From Cyanobium sp. FGCU6 (GTDB lineage: Bacteria; Cyanobacteriota; Cyanobacteriia; PCC-6307; Cyanobiaceae): 64,000 nt of DNA. The stretch spans positions 62,001-126,000 of the forward strand of contig JANWUR010000008.1 in the NCBI GenBank assembly GCA_024958655.1. The letters are read 5' to 3'. Positions within the stretch are counted from its first letter, which is position 1, and every line of letters starts with the position of its first letter. Positions 9,786-18,215 of the stretch are shown here, in pieces. Made by a program: the position numbers and the translations under genes. The notes beneath the pieces are model-generated. The model did not search any database, was not told where the DNA came from, and worked only from the letters and a program-made list of their open reading frames with translations.

Positions 9786-10981
9786 TGGTGCGGCTGCTGG
9801 TGAGCACAGGGGAGGTCTCCGGGGACCTCCAGGGAGGCCTGCTGATCGAGGCGTTGCACAGGGAGGCGCGACGTCGGGCGCTGCCGCTGGAGGTGATGGC
9901 GCTGGGGGGCCGCCGCATGGAGGCGGCCGGAGCCGAACTTGTGGCCGACACCACCGCCATGGGGGCGATCGGTCTGTGGGAGGCGGTGCCTCTGGTGTGG
10001 CCCACGCTGCGGCTGCAGGCGCGCCTCGATCGTCTGCTCGCCACCGATCCCCCCGACGGGGTGGTGCTGATCGACTACATGGGCGCCAACGTGAACCTGG
10101 GCATGCGGCTCAAGCGCCGCTATCCCACTGTTCCCATCACCTATTACATCGCCCCCCAGGAATGGGCCTGGCGCATCGGCGAGGGGGGCTCCACCCGGCT
10201 GATCGGCTTCACCGATCGCATCCTGGCGATCTTCCCGGAGGAAGCCCGCTTCTACGGCGAGCGCGGGGCCTCGGTCAGCTGGGTGGGTCATCCCCTGCTG
10301 GATACCCTCCAGCATCTCCCTTCCCGCGAGCAGGCCCGCCGGGAGCTGGGCCTGCCGGCCGAGGCCCCGGTACTGCTGCTGCTCCCCGCCTCAAGGCGGC
10401 AGGAACTGCGCTATCTGCTGCCGCCGATGGCGGCCGCCGCCGCCGAACTGCAGCGTCGCCATCCGTCGCTGCAGGTGCTGGTGCCGGCCGGACTGGCGGA
10501 ATTCGAGGAGGTGCTCCAGCGGCAGCTCCGGGCCGCCGGGGTCCGGGCGCGGGTGGTGGGGGCAGCGGAAGCCGACCGCTGCCGCCCGGCCCTGTGCGCC
10601 GCGGCGGATGTGGCCCTCACCAAGTCGGGCACGGCCAATCTCGAGCTGGCCCTGCGCGGGGTGCCGCAGGTGACGGGCTATCGGGTGAGCCGGCCCACCG
10701 CCTTCCTGGCCAAGCACGTGCTCCGCTTTGATGTGCCCCATATCTCGCCGGTGAACCTGGTGCTGGGGCAGCGGTTGGTGCCCGAGCTGCTGCAGGATGC
10801 CCTGCAGCCCGCCGCGATCGTCAGCGCCGTGGAGTCGTTGCTCGATCCCGCCAGCGAGGACCGGCGCCGGATGGACGAGGGCTACCGGCAGTTGCGCACC
10901 TCTCTCGGTGAACCGGGCGTCACCGACAGGGCAGCGGCCGCCATTCTGGATCTGCTTGCTCCCGCCCCCCCGTGCGCCTGA
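9785..10981 (+). CDS. lpxB: Lipid-A-disaccharide synthase
   Basis: GT19 glycosyltransferase that joins UDP-2,3-diacyl-GlcN with lipid X. It has 398 residues. Diagnostic motifs are '[12 protein letters not shown]' at the N-terminus, '[10 protein letters not shown]', 'SWVGHPLLD', '[10 protein letters not shown]' and '[12 protein letters not shown]'. It is the last lipid A gene of the run; the msrA start lies 10 nt inside its 3' end. Confidence 0.95.
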   Translation: MVRLLVSTGEVSGDLQGGLLIEALHREARRRALPLEVMALGGRRMEAAGAELVADTTAMGAIGLWEAVPLVWPTLRLQARLDRLLATDPPDGVVLIDYMGANVNLGMRLKRRYPTVPITYYIAPQEWAWRIGEGGSTRLIGFTDRILAIFPEEARFYGERGASVSWVGHPLLDTLQHLPSREQARRELGLPAEAPVLLLLPASRRQELRYLLPPMAAAAAELQRRHPSLQVLVPAGLAEFEEVLQRQLRAAGVRARVVGAAEADRCRPALCAAADVALTKSGTANLELALRGVPQVTGYRVSRPTAFLAKHVLRFDVPHISPVNLVLGQRLVPELLQDALQPAAIVSAVESLLDPASEDRRRMDEGYRQLRTSLGEPGVTDRAAAAILDLLAPAPPCA

Positions 10982-11694
10982 TCGTCGCCCTCCTTCTCGG
11001 CCTGCTGCTCGCGCTGGCCGGCCCCGTGGCCCCTGCCCTGGCCGCGACGGAGGAGGCGGTGCTGGCAGGCGGCTGCTTTTGGTGTCTGGAGCATGATCTC
11101 GAGGAGCTGCCCGGCGTCCTGTCCGTGGAGAGCGGCTACAGCGGCGGCAAGCTCGCCAGGCCCACCTACCGGCAGGTCTCCGCCGGCGGCACCGGCCATC
11201 AGGAGAGCGTGCGGGTGCGCTTCGACAACACTCTCCTGCGCTACGACAAGCTGCTGCGCGCCTACTGGCGCAACGTGGACCCCTTCGATGGGGGCGGCCA
11301 GTTCTGCGATCGCGGTGATTCCTATCGGCCGGTGATCTTCACCACCAGCGCCACCCAGGCCGTGGAGGCCCGCAACAGCCTGGTGGCGGCTGCCCGGGAG
11401 CTGGGCCGACCCACCACGGCGATCAAGGTGACGATCCGCCCCCTGGCCAAGTTCTGGCCGGCGGAGGACTATCACCAGAACTACGCCCGGCGCAACGGCC
11501 TCCGCTACCGCTACTACCGGTGGTCCTGCGGCCGCGATCGCCGGCTGGATGCGGTCTGGGGTAGCCGAGCCCGTGAAAGGGATCCCTGGCAACCGGCCGC
11601 CAGCGGGATGCGGCGCAAGGCCCTGCTCTCCTCGGATTCGGTGGAAATCCTGAAGGAGCCTGTGCCTGCGAATGCTGCAAATCTGCCGTCCTGA
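10972..11694 (+). CDS. msrA: Exported peptide-methionine (S)-S-oxide reductase
   Basis: Repairs methionine-S-sulfoxide. The family signature 'GCFWC' is at residues 34-38, with catalytic Cys35. Later motifs are 'SGYSGG', 'GGTGHQESV' and '[11 protein letters not shown]'. A hydrophobic N-terminal segment ('[22 protein letters not shown]') precedes the domain, so the enzyme is probably periplasmic or membrane-anchored. That fits its position at the end of an outer-membrane biogenesis operon. A C-terminal extension after 'YYRWSCGRD' may hold the resolving Cys. The start is GTG, overlapping lpxB by 10 nt. Confidence 0.92.
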   Translation: MRLIVALLLGLLLALAGPVAPALAATEEAVLAGGCFWCLEHDLEELPGVLSVESGYSGGKLARPTYRQVSAGGTGHQESVRVRFDNTLLRYDKLLRAYWRNVDPFDGGGQFCDRGDSYRPVIFTTSATQAVEARNSLVAAARELGRPTTAIKVTIRPLAKFWPAEDYHQNYARRNGLRYRYYRWSCGRDRRLDAVWGSRARERDPWQPAASGMRRKALLSSDSVEILKEPVPANAANLPS

Positions 11695-11730
11695 CGGCGA
11701 TCTGGCCTGTCCAACGCTGGAATTCTTCCC

Positions 11731-11736
11731 TAGCGT
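11731..11736 (+). promoter_or_regulatory. Candidate -10 element TAGCGT before the 68-aa ORF
   Basis: TAGCGT lies 27 nt upstream of the ATG at 11764 in the short gap after msrA. It matches the TAnnnT pattern; no convincing -35 was seen. Confidence 0.3.
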
Positions 11737-11763
11737 GGCTCCGTTCTCCTCGCCTGACCCTGT

Positions 11764-11970
11764 ATGTATCTGCTGACCATCAGGGACGGTCTGCTGACCC
11801 GTCACATCGGTCCGTTCGCATCCACCGCTCAGGCAGCCGCCCACCTCGACCAGTTGCTGCTCACCTGCGGCGACCGCGCCCACTGGCAGATCCATGAACT
11901 GGAAGCGCCGGAAGCGCATCCGGCCGCACTGCAGGTGCGCAGCCAAACCCTTCCCTCCCTGGCCGCCTGA
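11764..11970 (+). CDS. Small hypothetical protein (68 aa)
   Basis: Short soluble protein, not recognised. It begins 'MYLLTIRDGLLTRHIGPF' and has a helical middle rich in Ala and Leu. It has its own -10-like sequence upstream and ends next to the convergent 90-aa membrane protein gene. The codon choice and lack of overlap with another gene make it likely to be real. Confidence 0.6.
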   Translation: MYLLTIRDGLLTRHIGPFASTAQAAAHLDQLLLTCGDRAHWQIHELEAPEAHPAALQVRSQTLPSLAA

Positions 11971-11972
11971 GA

Positions 11973-12245
11973 TCAGCCCAGGGGGGCGCGCGGATAGCCC
12001 CGCAGCAGACCGCTTTCGATCATCAGACCAACGCCGGCCGTGATCAGGATCAGGCCCAGGGTTCCGTACCAGAACCAGGGGCCGGCCTGGGGCAGCACGA
12101 CCCCGGAATCACTGGCCGCGAGCAGGCTCGCCCAGGTGCCGATTCCCTTGCGGATCACCGCTTCGCCGAACAGGCAGAGCCCTGCCGGCAGCAGGAGAAC
12201 GCCGAGCTGGGCTTTCACGTACCAGCGGATCTTGTGAGCGGCCAT
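11973..12245 (-). CDS. Small two-helix membrane protein (90 aa)
   Basis: Not recognised beyond its shape: a short basic N-terminus, a hydrophobic helix near residues 13-32 ('LGVLLLPAGLCLFGEAVI'), a polar loop and a second helix near 58-80 ('YGTLGLILITAGVGLMIESG'). It lies downstream of pepA on the same strand with a strong hairpin in the 39-nt gap, so it may be read through from pepA or expressed after processing. Confidence 0.65.
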   Translation of the reverse strand: MAAHKIRWYVKAQLGVLLLPAGLCLFGEAVIRKGIGTWASLLAASDSGVVLPQAGPWFWYGTLGLILITAGVGLMIESGLLRGYPRAPLG

Positions 12246-12266
12246 CGACGACGGGGGTGGCGGCGG

Positions 12267-12291
12267 GTCCTGAACCTAGGTGGTTCAGGAC
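12267..12291 (-). other. Perfect 10-bp hairpin over the pepA stop codon
   Basis: GTCCTGAACC / GGTTCAGGAC forms a perfect 10-bp stem with a 5-nt TAGGT loop. It includes the pepA stop and lies in the gap before the 90-aa gene. No U tract follows on the minus strand, so it may be an attenuator, a processing site or a 3'-end stabiliser rather than a classic terminator. Confidence 0.6.
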
Positions 12292-13790
12292 GGCGCGCCG
12301 GCGCAGATCCAGCGCACCAGGGTGCGCACGCCGAAGCCGGTGGCTCCGGCGGGATCGCTGCCACGCCCCTTGTCGCTCCAGACGGTGCCGGCGATGTCGA
12401 GGTGGGCCCAGGCCACATCCCTGGCCACGAAATCCTGCAGGAAGAGAGCCGCGGTGATCGAGCCGCCGGGGCGCGGGCCGGTGTTCTTCATGTCGGCGAC
12501 ATGGCTCTTGAGGCCCTCGCGGTAGGACGAGCGCAGCGGCATGCGCCACAGGGATTCGCCGGCACTGTTGGCGGCGCTCACCAGCGCCTCGGCGAGCCGG
12601 TCCTCGGGGGTCCAGAGGCCGGCGATCTCCTCGCCGAGGGCAATCACGCAGGCCCCGGTGAGGGTGGCCAGATCCACCACCACGTCGGGCTCGAGCCGGC
12701 AGGCATACACGAGGGCATCCGCCAGGGTGAGTCTGCCCTCGGCATCGGTGTTGTTGACCTCGATCGTCTTGCCGTTCGATGCGGTGAGCACGTCACCGGG
12801 ATGGATGGCGCCGCCACTGATCATGTTTTCGCAGGCGGCCACGATCACGTGCACCTCCACCCCCTCGGGGCGCCTCTGCCCGAGCGCCCGGGCCGCCCCC
12901 AGCACCGCGGCGCTGCCCCCCATGTCGTACTTCATCATCTCGATCTGGGAGCCGGCCGTCTTGAGGTTGTAGCCGCCGGAATCGAAGGTGAGCCCCTTGC
13001 CCACCAGAGCGACCCGGCGGTGCACCGGGCCGGCCGGGCGATAGATGAGATGGATGAACTTCGGCGGCAGCGAGGATCCCTGGGCCACTCCCAGGTAGGC
13101 CCCCATCCCCAGGGCTTCGCATTCCTCCATGTCCAGCAGCCGCAGCTCGAGGTCGAACTCGCGGGCGATTGACTCCGCCGTTTCGGCCAGATGCAGGGGG
13201 GTGGCCACGTTCGGTGGTGAGGCCACAAGCCCGCGGGCCAGCTCCACCCCGGCGCAGTCAGCCTCCAGTCCCGCCAGACCGGCGGCGGCACCGGCCGGCA
13301 GGCCCAGCAGACTCACCTGAGCGAGTTCATTGCGGGGCTCGGGATCGCTGCGGAACCGCTGATCCACGTAGAGCGCCAGGCGCACCGCCTCGGCCATGGC
13401 GGCAACACTGCTCTGCGGTTCGAGGCCCTCCACCGGCAGCTCCAGGCCCAGATGGCCTGCGCCGGCAGCGACGGCGGCCTTCGCGGCGGCGGCGGCGGCA
13501 TTGCGCAGGGCGGCGACGTCGAAGCCGGCCGGTTCACCCAGGCCCACCACAATCAAGGTGGAGGGCAGGATGCCCAGCCTGTCGATGCTCAGGCACTGGC
13601 CTGGCTTTGCCTGGAAGCGACGCTGTTCCAGCAGGGCGCCGAGATCGGCCCCGAAGCGCTCCACCAGCGCGGCCCGGCCCGGATGATCGTCGCCGGCGAA
13701 CACGCCCAGCGCCAGGGCATCGCCCTCCCAGCCCCCGGGAGCCCCGGCGGCGGCGGCGACACCGGTGGTCTCAAGGCAGCGGATGTCCAT
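12285..13790 (-). CDS. pepA: Leucyl aminopeptidase (M17)
   Basis: Cytosolic two-metal aminopeptidase for peptide turnover. At 501 residues it has the usual two-domain length: a variable N-terminal macro-like domain and a C-terminal catalytic domain. Metal ligands and catalytic residues appear in 'LVGKGLTFDSGGYNLK', 'MKYDMGGSAAV' and the M17 signature 'NTDAEGRLTLADAL'. A strong hairpin covers its stop codon. The next gene upstream on the same strand (GIY-YIG-like) ends 65 nt away. Confidence 0.95.
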   Translation of the reverse strand: MDIRCLETTGVAAAAGAPGGWEGDALALGVFAGDDHPGRAALVERFGADLGALLEQRRFQAKPGQCLSIDRLGILPSTLIVVGLGEPAGFDVAALRNAAAAAAKAAVAAGAGHLGLELPVEGLEPQSSVAAMAEAVRLALYVDQRFRSDPEPRNELAQVSLLGLPAGAAAGLAGLEADCAGVELARGLVASPPNVATPLHLAETAESIAREFDLELRLLDMEECEALGMGAYLGVAQGSSLPPKFIHLIYRPAGPVHRRVALVGKGLTFDSGGYNLKTAGSQIEMMKYDMGGSAAVLGAARALGQRRPEGVEVHVIVAACENMISGGAIHPGDVLTASNGKTIEVNNTDAEGRLTLADALVYACRLEPDVVVDLATLTGACVIALGEEIAGLWTPEDRLAEALVSAANSAGESLWRMPLRSSYREGLKSHVADMKNTGPRPGGSITAALFLQDFVARDVAWAHLDIAGTVWSDKGRGSDPAGATGFGVRTLVRWICAGAPS

Positions 13791-13855
13791 GCGTCCAGCT
13801 CAGGCGGGCCGCGATCGTAGCCAGCGGTTTCCTGCTCTCCGCTGCGCAGCGCCCC

Positions 13856-14476
13856 TCAGCCTTGATCGGCGGTGAAGGGGGTGGACCAGCGGCCGGCGGT
13901 CTCCTTGTTGAAGGGGGGCAGCCAGCGGCGGATCAGCGCCTGCTCCAGCGCCCGGCGGGCCTTCACCGCCTCCGGCACGTCGCACCAGAAGCGGATGCTG
14001 GGCCGCGCGTCGAGATCGGCGCGGCGCAGGGCTTCGCCATAGGCCGCCAGGTAGGCCTTGCAGTCGTGATCGCCCTTCCAGCGCCGGTCCGCCCGGCCGG
14101 TCTCGCCCACGTAGAGCAGCAGGGGCAGCGGCAGGTGGGGGGGGCGGTCGAGCACCAGGTAGATGGCGGCGCCGCGTTGGGGGGCCGACGGCCAGCGCCA
14201 GAAGGAGAGGCTCTGGGGCTGCAGGCCGAGGGGATCCAGGGCGCGGGCGCGAGCGATGGGATCAAGGTTCTTGTCTCCCAGGAGGGCGGGATTGATCTCC
14301 GGCAGCAGCTGGCCCTGCTCCGCGGCGGGCGCGGATGGCCCGGCGGTGAACAGAGGCCCCTGATGGGCGGCCAGCCGCTCCTGCCACGCCAGCAGCTGGT
14401 GGCGTTCGAGGGGCAGTGCCGGCGGCGGCGAGCCGGCGGCGGCGGCCCCGGGCGCGAACAGATCTCCCTGGCGCAT
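13856..14476 (-). CDS. GIY-YIG-like nuclease-fold protein
   Basis: 206 residues from the ATG at 14476, which gives the sensible N-terminus 'MRQGDLFAPG'; the track start at 14704 is too far upstream. The centre has 'YLVLDRPP', then 'LLLYVGETGRADRRWKGDHDCK', which resembles a GIY-YIG endonuclease core (the two Tyr strands and a following Arg). 'ALEQALIRRWLPPFNKE' supplies the downstream Glu and the helix with 'PFN' typical of this fold. Substrate unknown. It is adjacent to a helix-hairpin-helix protein gene, so a DNA-related role is possible. Confidence 0.65.
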   Translation of the reverse strand: MRQGDLFAPGAAAAGSPPPALPLERHQLLAWQERLAAHQGPLFTAGPSAPAAEQGQLLPEINPALLGDKNLDPIARARALDPLGLQPQSLSFWRWPSAPQRGAAIYLVLDRPPHLPLPLLLYVGETGRADRRWKGDHDCKAYLAAYGEALRRADLDARPSIRFWCDVPEAVKARRALEQALIRRWLPPFNKETAGRWSTPFTADQG

Positions 14477-14486
14477 GGCCGTCGCC

Positions 14487-15185
14487 TCAGCGGCGGGGCC
14501 GCTGCACGGCCGGGGGCAGCACGGGGCCTGCGGCCGGCGGCAGGAACGACACCCGGCCGATCCAGCGCTCCACCACCTCGGGTGGAAGCTGGAGCCGCTC
14601 CTGCAGATCGGCCAGATCGCGGAACGGGCCGCGGGCCCGCTCCTGCAGCAGCCGTCCGCAACGGGTGGAATCCATGGCGGGCAAGGCCGCCAGCGCCTTG
14701 GCATCGGCCCGGTTGACGGCCACGGCCGGGCCAGGGGAGGGGCGCGGAGCCGGGCTGCCGTACCAGCGGAACTCGAGCAGCGGCTGCCATAGCCGCAGCT
14801 GATCAGCGTCGAGCTGCAGCACCTCCAGGAGATCCTCCGGGCCGCTGAGCTGCACGCCGGAGGACTGCAGCCGCAGCAGCAGATCCACCTGGTCGCTGCG
14901 GCAGCCCGGCAGCCGCAGCCAGTCGGCCGCGGTGGCCCGGTTCACGTCCAGGCGCCAGCCGAGGGCAGCGGCATGGCGCACCTCCTCGGCGTTGCGCAGG
15001 CGCAGGGCAGGGTCCTGACGCAGTTTCAACTCCAGCAGCTCGCGCTCCACCACGTCGTCGGCCCGCTCGCTGGGGGCGCTGGGGGCGCCGGAGCCACCTC
15101 GAACGGGGCGTTGCGAGGGAGGGAGTTGGCCGCTGGCGATCAGCAGCCTCCGGGCCAGGGGATCCAGCCAGTGCCGCTTGGCCAT
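14487..15185 (-). CDS. Helix-hairpin-helix (ComEA-like) protein
   Basis: 232 residues from the ATG at 15185. Two HhH-type repeats are visible: 'DVNRATAADWLRLPGCRSDQVDLLLRLQ' in the middle and 'AVNRADAKALAALPAMDSTRCGRLLQERARGPF' towards the end, each in the 'N-A-xx-L-xx-LPG' pattern of ComEA and related DNA-binding proteins. There is no signal peptide, so it is not a classical exported ComEA receptor. It lies 10 nt upstream of the GIY-YIG-like gene on the same strand, consistent with an operon. Confidence 0.75.
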   Translation of the reverse strand: MAKRHWLDPLARRLLIASGQLPPSQRPVRGGSGAPSAPSERADDVVERELLELKLRQDPALRLRNAEEVRHAAALGWRLDVNRATAADWLRLPGCRSDQVDLLLRLQSSGVQLSGPEDLLEVLQLDADQLRLWQPLLEFRWYGSPAPRPSPGPAVAVNRADAKALAALPAMDSTRCGRLLQERARGPFRDLADLQERLQLPPEVVERWIGRVSFLPPAAGPVLPPAVQRPRR

Positions 15186-15219
15186 GGCGGCCTGAGGGGG
15201 CTGCAGGATGTTGCGCACC

Positions 15220-15927
15220 TTACTGATGCCATCCCCCTGAGGGCGAGAAATCCACCAGCCCGCGGTGCACGGCGATGGCCACCGCATGGGCGCGGTCCCG
15301 GGCCTCCAGCTTGCGCAACACGTTGGCCATGTGGGTCTTGATTGTCTGGCGGCTCACGAACAGGCGGCGGGCGATCTCCTCGTTGGTCTCCCCCTGCATC
15401 ACGCCGCCCAGCACTTCCAGCTCGCGCGGACTCAACCCCGCACGTGAAGGCGCCGCCGACCCGGCCGCGCTGCGCAGGCGCGCGTCGAGATAGCTGCCGC
15501 CGCCGCAGAGGGTGCGCAGAGCGTCGAGCCCCGCGCCCTGGCCCAGCCGCGCTTCGGCCAGCACCGCCTCGCAGCCCGCCTCGATCGCCGCCCGCAGTCG
15601 TGCCCGGCGCGACTCCTGAGAGACCAGAAGCAGGGTGCGTACGGAGGGATGGCGTCGTTTCACCTCCACCACCAGGGCACTGCCGCACCCCTGCTCAAGC
15701 TGGTCGCTGGCCACCAGCAGGCAGGGTCGGGTTTCGGCCACCAGCCGAAGGCCTTCGGCCTCGGTGGTGGCGGCGCCCACCACCCGCAGACCCTCAGGGG
15801 CACCGGTACAGAGGGCCAGCAGCAGGCCGCGATGGCCAAGGCAGAAAACCAGACTGCAGTCGGCCAGGAGTTGGCCGGCCAGCGCGTGCTGCTCGCGCCA
15901 GTGGGCCAGGAACGGGGTGAAGTCCAT
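15220..15927 (-). CDS. LuxR/NarL-type transcriptional regulator with a divergent receiver domain
   Basis: 235 residues. The C-terminal third is a good LuxR-type helix-turn-helix: 'LSPRELEVLGGVMQGETNEEIARRLFVSRQTIKTHMANVLRKL'. The N-terminal part has the spacing of a receiver domain, but the usual acidic pocket and the 'D-x-x-M-P' phospho-acceptor motif are not clear; the region reads 'PCLLVASDQLEQG'. It may respond without phosphorylation. It heads the minus-strand group HhH / GIY-YIG and diverges from the DUF1825 gene. Confidence 0.8.
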   Translation of the reverse strand: MDFTPFLAHWREQHALAGQLLADCSLVFCLGHRGLLLALCTGAPEGLRVVGAATTEAEGLRLVAETRPCLLVASDQLEQGCGSALVVEVKRRHPSVRTLLLVSQESRRARLRAAIEAGCEAVLAEARLGQGAGLDALRTLCGGGSYLDARLRSAAGSAAPSRAGLSPRELEVLGGVMQGETNEEIARRLFVSRQTIKTHMANVLRKLEARDRAHAVAIAVHRGLVDFSPSGGWHQ

Positions 15928-16060
15928 GGCATCCCGGGTCGGGACTCCTCAGAGTGATGTCTCCGCCATGGGGATGGGGGAATGATGCGTGGATCCGCAC
16001 TCCCCCGCCGGCGGAACCCTTCCCAGAATCGTGCCACTTGCTGCACCTCCTGATCGAGCC

Positions 16061-16384
16061 ATGGCTTTCTTCGACTCCGAGATCGTTCAGGATGAGGCGA
16101 AGCGCCTGTTCGGCGACTATCAGCAGCTGATGCAGCTGGGCGGCGACTACGGCAAGTTCGATCGGGAGGGGAAGAAGCTTTACATCGAGCGCATGGAGGA
16201 GATGATGGACCGCTACCGCGTGTTCATGAAGCGCTTCGAGCTCTCCGAAGACTTCCAGGCCAAGCTCACGGTGGAGCAGCTGCGCACCCAGCTCGGCCAG
16301 TTCGGTCTGACTCCGGAGGCGATGTTCGATCAGATGCAGCTCACCCTGGAGCGGATGAAGAGCCAGCTCGAAACCGCAGGCTGA
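16061..16384 (+). CDS. DUF1825 family protein
   Basis: Conserved cyanobacterial protein of unknown function, 107 residues from the ATG at 16061. The sequence '[27 protein letters not shown]' is typical of the family. It is acidic, helical and probably coiled-coil, without membrane segments. The track start at 15989 lies in the divergent promoter region and gives an implausible N-terminus. tyrS follows after 77 nt. Confidence 0.88.
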   Translation: MAFFDSEIVQDEAKRLFGDYQQLMQLGGDYGKFDREGKKLYIERMEEMMDRYRVFMKRFELSEDFQAKLTVEQLRTQLGQFGLTPEAMFDQMQLTLERMKSQLETAG

Positions 16385-16420
16385 GGCAGGGGTGGCGCGG
16401 AGGCCAGGCGGGCGGCTGCT

Positions 16421-16426
16421 TACGAT
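16421..16426 (+). promoter_or_regulatory. Candidate -10 element TACGAT upstream of tyrS
   Basis: TACGAT lies about 35 nt before the tyrS start in the DUF1825-tyrS gap and matches TAnnnT. No clear -35 was seen. Confidence 0.3.
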
Positions 16427-16461
16427 CCGCCCCATACCCTGGGCGCGATGGAGAGCGGGCG

Positions 16462-17766
16462 ATGAGCGGGAGCGAGGCGGGCAGAGAGGCGGGCAGTGAG
16501 AAGGTGGGCCAGGGGTTGGCGCACGGCCTGCCTCCATGGCTCAGCCGCGGTCTGGACGACCTGTTCCCCGCCGGCGCGGCAGAGGACGCCGATCAGGCCC
16601 TGGCGGCCCGGCTCGAGGAGGCCCGGCGCCGGGGCCGGCCGCTGCGGGTGAAGCTGGGAATCGATCCCACAGGCTCGGAGATCCATCTGGGCCACTCGAT
16701 CCTTTTCCGCAAGCTGCGGGCCTTCCAGGACGCGGGCCACACGGCCGTTCTGATCATCGGCGACTTCACCGCCCGCATCGGCGATCCCACCGGCAAGAGC
16801 GCCACCCGCGTGCAACTGGGCGCGGCCGAGGTGGAGGCCAATGCCGACACCTATCTGGTGCAGCTGGGGCTCGGGCAGGATCCCGCCCATGCCCTGCTCG
16901 ATTTCCAGACGCCCGGGCGGCTGGAGGTGCGGCGCAACGGCGAGTGGCTGGCGGGCATGGACCTGCCGGCGGTGATCGAACTGCTGGGGATCAGCACCGT
17001 GGGCCAGATGCTGGCCAAGGAGGACTTCGCCAACCGCTACGGATCCGGCACTCCGATCAGCCTGCATGAGTTCCTCTATCCCCTGCTGCAGGGGTACGAC
17101 TCGGTGCAGGTGCAGGCCGACGTGGAGCTGGGCGGCACCGATCAGAAGTTCAACGTGGCCATGGGCCGCGATCTGCAGCGCCATTTCGGCCACCGGCCCC
17201 AGTTCGGCCTGCTGCTGCCGATCCTGCCCGGCCTCGACGGCGTGCAGAAGATGAGCAAGAGCCTGGGCAACACCGTGGGCCTGCGCGAGGACCCGCTCTC
17301 GATGTATTCGAAGCTGGAGAAGGTGCCCGATGCGGTGGTGAACGACTACCTCACCCTGCTCACAGAGCTGGATCTCGAGGCGCTGCCGGCCAACCCGCGG
17401 CAGCGTCAGCAGGCGATGGCCCTGGAGGTGACGCGTCAGCGCCACGGCGTCGCGGCGGCCGCCCAGGCCCAGCTGGACGCCGCCCGGCTGGTGGGCGGCG
17501 CCAGTGGCAGCGGCGCCGCCGACGCCGAGGTGCCGGAGGCTTCGCTGGCGGCGGTGAACTTCCCGGCGAAGGCGTTCTATCTGCTCAGTGCCGTGGGGCT
17601 CTGCGCCACCAGCAGTGAGGCGCGTCGCCAGATCACCGGCGGCGGCGTCCGGCTTGATGGCGAGAAGTTGGCCGATCCCAACCAGGAGTTCGCCGATGCG
17701 GCGGCGCTGGCAGGCAAGGTGGTGCAGCTGGGCCGAAAGACCTTCCGGCGCCTGGTGGTGGGCTGA
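16462..17766 (+). CDS. tyrS: Tyrosyl-tRNA synthetase
   Basis: Class I aminoacyl-tRNA synthetase charging tRNA-Tyr. The HIGH motif is 'HLGHS' following '[11 protein letters not shown]', and the KMSKS loop is '[10 protein letters not shown]'. The C-terminus carries an S4-like RNA-binding region ('[18 protein letters not shown]'). At 434 residues it includes about 35 N-terminal residues of low complexity, so the true start may be an internal codon. Its 3' end faces the cupin gene convergently. Confidence 0.95.
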   Translation: MSGSEAGREAGSEKVGQGLAHGLPPWLSRGLDDLFPAGAAEDADQALAARLEEARRRGRPLRVKLGIDPTGSEIHLGHSILFRKLRAFQDAGHTAVLIIGDFTARIGDPTGKSATRVQLGAAEVEANADTYLVQLGLGQDPAHALLDFQTPGRLEVRRNGEWLAGMDLPAVIELLGISTVGQMLAKEDFANRYGSGTPISLHEFLYPLLQGYDSVQVQADVELGGTDQKFNVAMGRDLQRHFGHRPQFGLLLPILPGLDGVQKMSKSLGNTVGLREDPLSMYSKLEKVPDAVVNDYLTLLTELDLEALPANPRQRQQAMALEVTRQRHGVAAAAQAQLDAARLVGGASGSGAADAEVPEASLAAVNFPAKAFYLLSAVGLCATSSEARRQITGGGVRLDGEKLADPNQEFADAAALAGKVVQLGRKTFRRLVVG

Positions 17767-17783
17767 GGTCCTGCGACTTTGGC

Positions 17784-18215
17784 TCAGAGGCTGCGCAGCA
17801 CCCGAAGATCCTCGGCGTCGAGCGGTGTGGGGATCCCATGCCGCGTGGGGATCCCATGCCGCAGCAGCTCGGCGAAGTCACCGGCGCCGCTGAGCACCGT
17901 GAGCAGGTAAAGGCGATCCGGGACGGGGTTCTCCAGATCGTGGAGGGCCTCCTCGGGCACCATCACGAAATCGCCGCCGCTGGCGCTGATCGAGCGGTCG
18001 TCCACGTGGAAGATCACCTTGCCGCGCAGCACGAAGAACAGTTCTGCCGACCGGTGATGGACATGCGGAGGACAGCGATCGCACGGATCGTGCACCTCCA
18101 GGAACATCGTGCAGCTTCCCTGGGCCGGCTGGCTCAGCAAAGCCAGCCGGCAGTGATCACCGAGGCTGAGGCGATAGCTCTGCAGCTGTTCGGGGTGGAG
18201 GATGCGCGGCAGCAT
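17784..18215 (-). CDS. Cupin domain protein (143 aa)
   Basis: Single-domain cupin. The metal-binding motif is 'CPPHVHHRSAELFFVLRGKVIFHVDD', with the second half 'GDFVMVPEEALHDLENP'. Substrate unknown. From the ATG at 18215 it has 143 residues; the track extends it to 18506 into sequence that does not look coding. The C-terminus contains a perfect tandem duplication of six codons (RHGIPT twice), described separately. Confidence 0.8.
   Translation of the reverse strand: MLPRILHPEQLQSYRLSLGDHCRLALLSQPAQGSCTMFLEVHDPCDRCPPHVHHRSAELFFVLRGKVIFHVDDRSISASGGDFVMVPEEALHDLENPVPDRLYLLTVLSGAGDFAELLRHGIPTRHGIPTPLDAEDLRVLRSL
17827..17862. repeat. Perfect tandem 18-bp repeat (two copies) inside the cupin gene
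   Basis: GTGGGGATCCCATGCCGC occurs twice head to tail, encoding RHGIPT-RHGIPT in frame on the minus strand. Each unit contains the palindrome GGGATCCC. A unit gain or loss would keep the frame. Confidence 0.95.
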
